A stretch of 64,000 bases of DNA from DATBLE01 sp036555585 (lineage in GTDB: Bacteria; Actinomycetota; Thermoleophilia; Gaiellales; Gaiellaceae), in assembly GCA_036555585.1 (NCBI GenBank), contig DATBLE010000010.1, positions 15,324 to 79,323 of the forward strand, written 5' to 3'. The notes beneath the pieces are model-generated. The model was not told where the DNA came from. It saw nothing but the letters and a program-made list of their open reading frames with translations, and searched no databases. The position numbers and the translations under genes were made by a program. Shown here piece by piece: positions 25,051-31,489 of this stretch (position 1 is the stretch's first letter; each line of letters starts with the position of its first letter).

Positions 25051-25107
25051 ATGGGCGTAGCAGATTCTTCTAGCCATTCCTCGGCCAGCGGGAGAGGAAT
25101 GGCATGA
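25051..25107 (+). CDS. Possible 18-residue leader peptide before fabF
   Basis: ATG 25051 opens an 18-codon frame encoding MGVADSSSHSSASGRGMA. AAGGAG (25033-25038) and AGAGGG (25042-25047) lie upstream. Its TGA (25105-25107) overlaps the fabF ATG as ATGA. Six of 18 residues are serine. Nothing shows that it is translated; the overlap and the sequestered fabF ribosome-binding site suggest coupling. Confidence 0.4.
   Translation: MGVADSSSHSSASGRGMA
25073..25103 (+). promoter_or_regulatory. Hairpin sequestering the fabF ribosome-binding site
   Basis: GCCATTCCTC (25073-25082) pairs perfectly with GAGGAATGGC (25094-25103), loop 11 nt. The second arm contains the AGAGGA-type Shine-Dalgarno sequence 5 nt before the fabF ATG at 25104. 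Ribosomes crossing the leader ORF would open the stem. Confidence 0.5.
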
Positions 25108-26360
25108 GCTTGACCAACGGTAGACGGCGAGTGGTCATCACGGGGATGGGCGCGGTGACGCCGCTCGGCAACGACGTGCCGACGACCTGGCAGAACCTCT
25201 GCGCCGGCATGTCCGGCGCCGGCCCGATCACCCAGTTCGACACCGAGGGCTACTTCGCGAAGTTCGCCTGCGAGCTGAAGGAGTTCGAGCCGACGGACTG
25301 GATCGACTACAAGACGTCGCGGCGCATGGACCGCTTCGCGCAGATGGTCGTCGCGGCCGCGCGGATGGCCGAGAGCGACGCCAGTCTCGACGTGGCCGGG
25401 GACTCCGACCGGATCGGCGCGTCGGTCGCCACCGGCATCGGCGGGCTCCAGTCGTTCCAGGACTGCCACACGCAGCTGCGCGAGCGGGGGCCCGACCGGG
25501 TCAACCCCTTCTCGATCCCGGCGATCATCCCCAACCTCGGCGCGGGCTGGCTCTCGATCGAGCTCGGCACGCGCGGGCCGCTCAGCGCCCCCTGCACCGC
25601 GTGCGCCGCCTCGAACATGGCGATCGGCGAGGGGATGGACGCGATCCGGCTCGGCCGCGCCGACGTGATGCTGTGCGGCGGGACCGAGGCGCCCGTCACC
25701 CAGGTCGGCATTGCCGGCTTCGGCGCGATGCGCGCGCTGTCACGTCGCAACGACGACCCCGAGCACGCAAGTCGCCCGTTCGACATCGAGCGCGACGGCT
25801 TCGTCATGGGCGAGGCGGGAGCAGTGCTCGTCCTCGAGGAGCTCGAGCGGGCGAAGGGTCGCGGCGCGAAGATCTACGCCGAGCTGGCCGGGTACGGCGT
25901 GTCCTCCGACGCGCAGCACATCACCGAGCCCGACCCGACCGGCGTCCACCCGGCGCGGGCGATGCAGATGGCGCTGGCCGACGCCGGCATGGATCCGGCC
26001 GAGATCGACTACATCAACGCCCACGGGACGTCGACGCCGCTCGGCGACGCCAGCGAGACGCGCGTGATCAAGCTGGCGCTCGGCGAGGAGAACGCGCGCA
26101 AGACGCCGATCTCGTCGACGAAGGGCTCGACCGGACACTGCCTCGGCGCGGCCGGTGCGGTCGAGGCGATCTTCACGACGCTCGCGATCTCCGAGGGGAT
26201 GCTCCCGCCGACGATCAACTACGAATACCCCGACCCGGAGTGCGACCTCGACTACATCCCGAACGAGGCGCGCCCTGCCGAGGTGACCGCGGCGATGTCG
26301 AACTCGTTCGGCTTCGGCGGCCACAACGCCTCGATCGTGCTGAAGCGGTACCGCGACTAG
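25104..26360 (+). CDS. fabF: 3-oxoacyl-ACP synthase II FabF
   Basis: A 418-residue KAS II that elongates acyl-ACP with malonyl-ACP. The active-site cysteine is in SAPCTACAASNMAIGEG, and the two histidines in INAHGTSTPLGDASE and STKGSTGHCLGAAGAVE. The C-terminus has NSFGFGGHNASIVLKRY. acpP, commonly found between fabG and fabF, is absent. Its end overlaps the decayed hydrolase gene by 4 bp. Confidence 0.95.
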   Translation: MSLTNGRRRVVITGMGAVTPLGNDVPTTWQNLCAGMSGAGPITQFDTEGYFAKFACELKEFEPTDWIDYKTSRRMDRFAQMVVAAARMAESDASLDVAGDSDRIGASVATGIGGLQSFQDCHTQLRERGPDRVNPFSIPAIIPNLGAGWLSIELGTRGPLSAPCTACAASNMAIGEGMDAIRLGRADVMLCGGTEAPVTQVGIAGFGAMRALSRRNDDPEHASRPFDIERDGFVMGEAGAVLVLEELERAKGRGAKIYAELAGYGVSSDAQHITEPDPTGVHPARAMQMALADAGMDPAEIDYINAHGTSTPLGDASETRVIKLALGEENARKTPISSTKGSTGHCLGAAGAVEAIFTTLAISEGMLPPTINYEYPDPECDLDYIPNEARPAEVTAAMSNSFGFGGHNASIVLKRYRD

Positions 26361-26959
26361 ATCCGCGCGAGAAAGCGCAGGAGCTTCGGCCAGGAGTCCT
26401 CGCGGGCTGCCTCGTCGGCCTGCGGCGTCCCGCCGAGCTCGAGCAGACCGTATCTCGGCGACTGCACGGTGGTCGTGAGCTCCGGCTGATTCGGGAGCAC
26501 GATGCCGACGTGGTGGCCGGCACGCGGGTAGATCAGCTCGACATCGCGTGGGTCGCGGCCGCGTCGCGCGAACCGGATGTTCCCGACGTACACGTCGGAC
26601 GTCCAGAGCTCGTCGTCACCGGCCCCGACGGCGAACACCGGGCCGGCGATCCTCCCGAGGGGAATGTCGCCGAGCACGGGCCTGCCTCGGTACGTCCAGG
26701 CGGGCTGGCTGAGGTCGGGAAGCCCCGGGCCCGCAGTCGAGGAGGGACGTAGCCGACGGCGCCGTGGACGAGGTCACGGTAGGTGGCCGCGAGGACGAGG
26801 GCGAGCTCGCCGCCGCATGAGATCTCGAAGGTGACGACGCGCTGCCGATCGATCTCCGCTCGAGGGCGTGACGCTGAGGCTCAGGCGCTCGGTTCCGCTG
26901 CCGCAACCGGCCAGCACCGACACTCCGACCGCGACGGCGGCGATCGACCTTCGCACCAC
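26357..26959 (-). pseudogene. Decayed lipoprotein alpha/beta hydrolase (BAAT-type)
   Basis: Three fragments in different minus-strand frames join into one recognisable protein. At 26959 a lipoprotein signal MVRRSIAAVAVGVSVLAGC begins. In another frame comes TFEISCGGELALVLAATYRDLVHGAVGYVP (about 26720-26840), and in a third GRPVLGDIPLGRIAGPVFAVGAGDDELW to the stop at 26357. These resemble the C-terminal alpha/beta-hydrolase domain of bile-acid-CoA:amino-acid acyltransferase/acyl-CoA thioesterase proteins, with the nucleophile region and VGAGDDELW. At least two frameshifts and loss of much of the N-terminal half are implied. Sequencing error cannot be excluded, but the size is only about half of the family norm. 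Confidence 0.6.
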
Positions 26960-26970
26960 GCCGATGCTAG

Positions 26971-26976
26971 TACCCT
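26971..26976 (+). promoter_or_regulatory. -10 box TACCCT of a leaderless promoter
   Basis: TACCCT ends 6 nt before the GTG at 26983 of the HAD gene; an overlapping TAGTAC lies 3 nt earlier. Confidence 0.4.
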
Positions 26977-26982
26977 CACGAC

Positions 26983-27648
26983 GTGGAGGATCGGTGGGCG
27001 ACCTTCGACTGCTACGGCACGCTGATCGACTGGAACGGCGGGATCTCGCGCGAGCTCGCGCGGCTGTTCGGCGACGGCGAGGCCCAGCGCCTGCTCGAGC
27101 GCTACCACGAGCTCGAGCCGCAGGCCCAGGAGGAGGATCCGGAGCGGACGTACCGCGCCGTGCTGACGCTGGCGCTGGAGCGACTCGCCGACAGCGAGCA
27201 TCTGGAATTGCCGGACGGCGAGCACGACGCGCTCGCGCGGTCGCTCCCGTTGTGGTCGCCGTTCCCCGAGGTCCCCGCCGCGCTCGAGGAGGCCCGCGCG
27301 CGCGGCTGGCGGCTCGCCATCCTCTCGAACACCGACCGCGACCTCATCGCCGCCTCGAAGGCGCGGATCGGGGTCCCGTTCGACGAGACGATCGTCGCCT
27401 CGGAGATCGGCTCGTACAAGCCGGGACACCGCCACTGGTCGGAGTTCTTCGCGCGCACGCACGCCGACCGCGACCGCCACGTGCACGTCGCCGCGAGCCT
27501 CTTCCACGACATCGCTCCGGCCGGCGAGCTGGGACTGAAGAGCGTCTGGGTGAACCGCCTCGACGAGGCGGCGAGCCCGCCGCCGACCCGGGAGATCCAC
27601 GATCTGGCCGGCCTCGCGGACGTGCTCGACGATCTCGTTCCTGCGTGA
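26983..27648 (+). CDS. HAD-superfamily hydrolase (haloacid dehalogenase-like)
   Basis: A 221-residue HAD hydrolase of subfamily IA. Motif I is TFDCYGTLIDW (nucleophile Asp near residue 9), with CYGTL as in 2-haloacid dehalogenases rather than the DxDGT of phosphatases. Motif II is AILSNTD, motif III SYKPGHRHW with the lysine, motif IV AASLFHDIAPAGELGL. The cap domain is helical. Substrate unknown. Its stop overlaps the GTG of the next gene (GTGA). Confidence 0.85.
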   Translation: MEDRWATFDCYGTLIDWNGGISRELARLFGDGEAQRLLERYHELEPQAQEEDPERTYRAVLTLALERLADSEHLELPDGEHDALARSLPLWSPFPEVPAALEEARARGWRLAILSNTDRDLIAASKARIGVPFDETIVASEIGSYKPGHRHWSEFFARTHADRDRHVHVAASLFHDIAPAGELGLKSVWVNRLDEAASPPPTREIHDLAGLADVLDDLVPA

Positions 27649-28556
27649 ACGTCCCCGCAGGGTTCACGAGCCGTCCGGCGGCGCTCGCCGACGCGGCCGC
27701 GGCGGCCGAGCTGATGAACACCTTCGACCGGGCGCACGTCGAGGAGCCGGACACCGTCGATGCCGCCGAGGTTTCGAGCTGGTGGGCTCGGTTGGACCTC
27801 GAGCGCGACTCCCGCTTCTTCTTCGACGCGACCGGCCGCCTTGCCGGTGTCGCCACCGTCTACGAGCGCACGGCCGGGCTGCTCGACCTGGATGCGTTCG
27901 TCCACCCGGAGCTGGCCGGCCGCGGGCTCGGCGGCGCGATGCTCGACTGGCTGGAGGAAGAGGCGGGCGGCCGCGGCCTCGAGATCGTCCGAACGAGCGC
28001 GCTGAGCGCCGACAGCGCCGCAGCCCGGCTGGTCGAGGCGCGCGGCTTCGCGCCGGTCAGGCACTTCTACCGCATGGCGATCGACCTCGACGGCCCCCCT
28101 CCCGAGCCGGCGTGGCCGCCGGGCTTCGAGGTCTCGACCATGCAGCCCGGCGAGGAGCCGATCGTCCACGCAGTCACCGAGGAGGCGTTCGCCGACCACT
28201 GGGGCCACGAGCCGCGCGACCTCGAGCACTGGCGGACGACCACGTTCGGTGCTCCGTGGTTCGACCCGACGCTCGTCTACCTCGTGCGGCACGACGGCGA
28301 GGCGGTTGCCGCCTCGGTCAACTCCATTCGTTTCGGGTCCGGATGGGTCGGCACGATCGGCACTCGTCTCCCCTGGCGCGGCCGCGGGCTCGGCCGGGCG
28401 CTGCTGCTGACCGCCTTCGGCGAGCTCCGGCGGCGCGGTGAGACGCGGGTTGCGCTCGCGGTCGACGCCGGCAACGAGACGGGCGCGACCCATCTCTACG
28501 AGAGCGTCGGCATGCGAGTCGTCTGGCAGGCCGACGTGTATGAAAAGCGCATGTAG
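27645..28556 (+). CDS. Tandem GNAT acetyltransferase
   Basis: A 303-residue protein with two GNAT domains, like mycothiol synthase in layout. The first (residues 1-140) has DAFVHPELAGRGLGGAMLDWLEEEA; the second (150-303) has GTRLPWRGRGLGRALLLTAFGELRRRG and ETGATHLYESVGMRVVWQADVYEK. Tandem GNATs in Actinobacteria include MshD; I do not see enough to claim that. GTG 27645 overlaps the HAD gene stop, so the two are co-translated. Confidence 0.85.
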   Translation: MNVPAGFTSRPAALADAAAAAELMNTFDRAHVEEPDTVDAAEVSSWWARLDLERDSRFFFDATGRLAGVATVYERTAGLLDLDAFVHPELAGRGLGGAMLDWLEEEAGGRGLEIVRTSALSADSAAARLVEARGFAPVRHFYRMAIDLDGPPPEPAWPPGFEVSTMQPGEEPIVHAVTEEAFADHWGHEPRDLEHWRTTTFGAPWFDPTLVYLVRHDGEAVAASVNSIRFGSGWVGTIGTRLPWRGRGLGRALLLTAFGELRRRGETRVALAVDAGNETGATHLYESVGMRVVWQADVYEKRM

Positions 28557-28751
28557 CCTCTTGGTGGTGCCACCGACTCGCAGGCCGCTTGCGATGTCGA
28601 GGCCGGGCTGTGCCCGGCCCGAAGCCGCGGCGGCCATGGCAACGGTTGCCGGAAACCGCGAGCCGCCGGCTCCGTGCCCCGGTGAAGTATCCGAGCGCCG
28701 GCAAGGAGGGGGCCCACGGGGGAACCAGGGGTTCCCCCGTGAGGCGTAGCC
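28557..28751. other. Palindrome-rich spacer without a gene
   Basis: 195 bp with no convincing gene. It holds GGCCGGGC (28601-28608), loop TGT, and its complement (28612-28619); GGCAAC-G-GTTGCC near 28637-28649; and the 27-nt palindrome at 28715-28741. It separates the GNAT gene from the ureohydrolase gene. Confidence 0.5.
28715..28741. repeat. 27-nt perfect palindrome
   Basis: CACGGGGGAACC (28715-28726), loop AGG (28727-28729), exact complement (28730-28741). A perfect 12-bp stem, 10 nt before the start of the ureohydrolase gene. Confidence 0.75.
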
Positions 28752-29540
28752 GTGTCCCGGCTTCGGGCGAAGTGCCCCGACTGCAAGACGAACACCGCGG
28801 TCGCGGTCGGGCCGGAGTACGAGTGTCACGCCTGTGGCCGGACGTTCTCTGCCGGGCTGGTGCGCGTGCCGCGAGCCTGGGGGCGGACACGTGACGGCGG
28901 CGCGGGGATGGTCGAGGCGGCGACCAGCCTCGAGCTCCCGTACCCCGAGGTTGCGGTCGTCGCCGAGGACACGCTCTCCGACCAGGTGCTCGTCCTCGCC
29001 TCCGAGCTGCCCGAGCGCCCGCTCGTGCTGGGCGGCTGCTGCTGCTCGCACATCGGCGCGGTCGAGGGGCTCGCCACGCGGCACGACCGGCTCGCCGTCG
29101 TCTGGATCGACGCCCACGGCGACCTGAACACGCCCGAGACGTCGCCGTCGGGCGACGAGTGGGGCATGCCGCTGCGGATGATCGTCGACGGGGGCGCCGT
29201 CGACGCGCGTGACGTCGCGCTGGTCGGCGCCCGGGACCTCGATCCCGGTGAGGTCGACTTCATCGCCGCGAGCGGGCTGAACACGGGCGAGGACGCGGTG
29301 GAGCGGGCGCTTGCCGGTGCCGACGCGGTCTACGTCGCGATCGACGGCGACGGCCTCGACCAGGGGGAGGTCGCCTCTTGGATGCCGGTTCCGGGAGGCC
29401 TGTCGGTCGACGAGACGGCCGACCGGCTTCGCCGCGCAGCCTCGACCGCCACGGTCGCGGGTGCGGGCCTCAGCGGCTTCCTCGCCGACCCGGCGAACGT
29501 CGTGCCGGCCGTGCGTCTCTGTGCCGCCGTCGGCCTGTAA
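28752..29540 (+). CDS. Ureohydrolase-like protein with N-terminal zinc ribbon
   Basis: 262 residues in two parts. Residues 8-30 form a zinc ribbon, CPDC...CHAC, followed by TFSAGLVRV. The rest is an arginase/agmatinase-type fold: LVLGGCCCSHIGAVEGLA corresponds to the GGDHS region, VVWIDAHGDLNTPETSPSG is the DAHxD metal site, and YVAIDGDGLDQGEV the DxDxxD site. The usual GGDH is GGCCCSH here and the final Asp-Pro is Asp-Gln, so metal ligation or substrate may differ from arginase. GTG start. It precedes accD by 36 bp, but accD has its own promoter. Substrate unknown. Confidence 0.75.
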   Translation: MSRLRAKCPDCKTNTAVAVGPEYECHACGRTFSAGLVRVPRAWGRTRDGGAGMVEAATSLELPYPEVAVVAEDTLSDQVLVLASELPERPLVLGGCCCSHIGAVEGLATRHDRLAVVWIDAHGDLNTPETSPSGDEWGMPLRMIVDGGAVDARDVALVGARDLDPGEVDFIAASGLNTGEDAVERALAGADAVYVAIDGDGLDQGEVASWMPVPGGLSVDETADRLRRAASTATVAGAGLSGFLADPANVVPAVRLCAAVGL

Positions 29541-29562
29541 CCGCGAGCCTGCGGGCCAGGTC

Positions 29563-29568
29563 TAAGAT
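29563..29568 (+). promoter_or_regulatory. -10 box TAAGAT of a leaderless promoter
   Basis: TAAGAT ends 8 nt before the accD ATG at 29577, without a Shine-Dalgarno sequence. accD-accA probably start from here. Confidence 0.5.
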
Positions 29569-29576
29569 CCAAGCCC

Positions 29577-30428
29577 ATGACGGACACGCGGATCGACGTC
29601 TCGATCGAGCAGAAGCTGCCGCTGTCGGCGGGCGGCGAGGCGCGGAAGCATCCCAACACCTGTCCGTCGTGCGGCTCCCACTACCGCGACGACGAGCTCG
29701 ACTCCCACCTCGGGGTCTGCCCGCAGTGCGGCCACCACTTCCCGGTCGGCGCGCGCGAGCGGATCGCGCAGCTCGCCGACCCCGGCTCCTTCGTGGAGGA
29801 GGAAGCCGAGCTCCGCTCGAGCGACCCGCTGGGGTTCTTCGACCTCCGCCCGTATGCGGAGCGGCTGGCGGAGGCCGAGCTGAAGACGGGAGAGGGCGAT
29901 GCGATCGTGGTGGGCCGCGCCGAGATCGCCGGGGTCGCCTGCCAGCTCTCGGTGATGGACTTCGGGTTCATGGGCGGCTCGATGGGCAGCGTCGTCGGCG
30001 AGAAGTTCGCGCGCGCCTGCGAGGCCGCGGCCGACCGGCGACTCCCGGTGGTCTCCGTGACGTCGTCGGGCGGCGCACGGATGCAGGAGGGGATCCTCTC
30101 GCTCATGCAGCTGCCGAAGACCGTCTGCGCCGTGGAGGACCTCCACGACGCTAGCTGCGCGCTGATCAACGTGTTCACCCATCCGACCACGGCAGGGGTG
30201 CTCGCCAGCTTCGCCAGCCTCGGCGACGTGACGGTTGCCGAGCCCGGCGCGCTGATCTCCTTCACCGGCCCACGGGTCGTGCAGCAGACGACGAGGGAGA
30301 AGCTGCCCGACGACTTCGGGCTCGCAGAGTCGAACCTCCGCTTCGGCCACCTCGACGCGATCGTGCAACGGTCGGGCCTGCGGACCTACCTCGCGCGCGC
30401 GCTCCGGCTCTTCGCCAATGCCGGCTGA
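29577..30428 (+). CDS. accD: Acetyl-CoA carboxylase carboxyltransferase beta
   Basis: A 283-residue AccD. The N-terminal four-cysteine zinc ribbon is CPSCGSHY...CPQCGHHF (residues 29-54). The crotonase-like carboxyltransferase core has GGSMGSVVGEKF and VVSVTSSGGARMQEGILSLMQL split over residues 125-180. It forms the carboxyltransferase with AccA, making malonyl-CoA for the fab genes upstream. A separate bacterial-type beta subunit is notable because many Actinobacteria use fused acyl-CoA carboxylases. accB and accC are not in the window. Confidence 0.95.
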   Translation: MTDTRIDVSIEQKLPLSAGGEARKHPNTCPSCGSHYRDDELDSHLGVCPQCGHHFPVGARERIAQLADPGSFVEEEAELRSSDPLGFFDLRPYAERLAEAELKTGEGDAIVVGRAEIAGVACQLSVMDFGFMGGSMGSVVGEKFARACEAAADRRLPVVSVTSSGGARMQEGILSLMQLPKTVCAVEDLHDASCALINVFTHPTTAGVLASFASLGDVTVAEPGALISFTGPRVVQQTTREKLPDDFGLAESNLRFGHLDAIVQRSGLRTYLARALRLFANAG

Positions 30429-31350
30429 GGCGGAGCACCGGCTCCGCGAGCGGCTCGCGAAGCTCAAGAGCCTTCCCCTGCTCGGCGGCACGAAGCTCTC
30501 CGGCGAGCTCGCGCGCCTCCAGCGCCAGATCGACCAGCTGCAGGAGGAGGCGACGGACGAGGAGATCTGGCGCTCCGTCGAGCTCGCCCGCCACCCCGAC
30601 CGGCCGTACACGCTCGACTACGTGTCGCGCATGCTCGACGACTGGGTCGAGCTGCACGGCGACCGGGGGCGTGCCGACGACGGCGCCATGATCGCGGGGC
30701 TGGGCAGCTTCGACGGGCGCACGGTCGCCGTCGTCGGCATGCAGAAGGGTCGGGACCTCCAGGAACGCACGCAGCGCCAGTTCGGGATGCCCTACCCCGA
30801 GGGCTACCGGAAGGCGATGCGGGCGATGGAGCTCGCCGACCGTCACGGCTTCCCGGTGATCAGCCTCGTCGACACGCCCGGCGCCTACCCCGGCGTGGCC
30901 GCCGAGCAGCACGGCCAGGGAGGCGCGATCGCCGCCTCGCAGGCCCTGATGGCCCGGCTCGGCGTGCCGATCGTCGCGTGCGTGATCGGCGAGGGCGGCT
31001 CGGGCGGCGCGATCGCGATCGCGCTCGCAGACCGGGTGCTGATGCAGGAGAACGCCATCTACTCGGTGATCTCGCCGGAAGGCTGCGCTGCGATCCTCTG
31101 GCGCGACGCCGGCGAGGCGCGGAAGGCGGCGGCGGCCTTCAAGCCGGACGCGGCGCACTGTCTCGATCTCGGCGTCGTCGACGCGATCGTGCCGGAGCCG
31201 CCCGGCGGCGCCCAGAACGACTGGAAGGAGGCCGCGAGGCTGCTGAAGGAGTCGCTCCGGGAGGCCCTCGGGGACATCGAGGGACTGTCGGCCCGCGAGC
31301 TCGTCAGGCGCCGGCGGGCGAAGTTCCGCGGCATGGGCGTCTTCGCGTAA
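30418..31350 (+). CDS. accA: Acetyl-CoA carboxylase carboxyltransferase alpha
   Basis: A 310-residue AccA. It starts with a helical segment (LSGELARLQRQIDQLQEEA), then RPYTLDYVSRMLDDWVELHGDR, a family signature, and VISLVDTPGAYPGVAAEQHGQ, GEGGSGGAIAIALADRV and ENAIYSVISPEGCAAILW. The ATG lies 11 bp inside accD, so the two subunits are co-translated in equal amounts. Confidence 0.95.
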   Translation: MPAEAEHRLRERLAKLKSLPLLGGTKLSGELARLQRQIDQLQEEATDEEIWRSVELARHPDRPYTLDYVSRMLDDWVELHGDRGRADDGAMIAGLGSFDGRTVAVVGMQKGRDLQERTQRQFGMPYPEGYRKAMRAMELADRHGFPVISLVDTPGAYPGVAAEQHGQGGAIAASQALMARLGVPIVACVIGEGGSGGAIAIALADRVLMQENAIYSVISPEGCAAILWRDAGEARKAAAAFKPDAAHCLDLGVVDAIVPEPPGGAQNDWKEAARLLKESLREALGDIEGLSARELVRRRRAKFRGMGVFA

Positions 31351-31489
31351 CTACCCCACATTTCCTGGGATATTCCACACTCTCCACAGGCTTTTCCCCG
31401 ACGCCGGCCCGGAGTTTTCCACCGTTTCCACAGGCATTTGACCCGGCATTCGTACGATTTGCGGTTGGCGAAGACGGCACCGGAGGCAC
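31351..31489. other. accA-ligD spacer with DnaA-box-like tandem pairs
   Basis: The 139-bp spacer has two directly abutting pairs of DnaA-box-like 9-mers: TATTCCACA (31371-31379) plus CTCTCCACA (31380-31388), and TTTTCCACC (31415-31423) plus GTTTCCACA (31424-31432). The pairs are 44 bp apart and all point the same way. The two 25-bp units match at about 20 positions. Match to the DnaA consensus is as good as in the oriC spacer. TACCCCACA (31352-31360) is a weaker fifth copy. Confidence 0.5.

Noticed and set aside
28594..28749. A 51-codon frame in the spacer before the ureohydrolase
   Set aside because: It has no ribosome-binding site, its sequence is dictated by three palindromes, and it resembles no protein I know.
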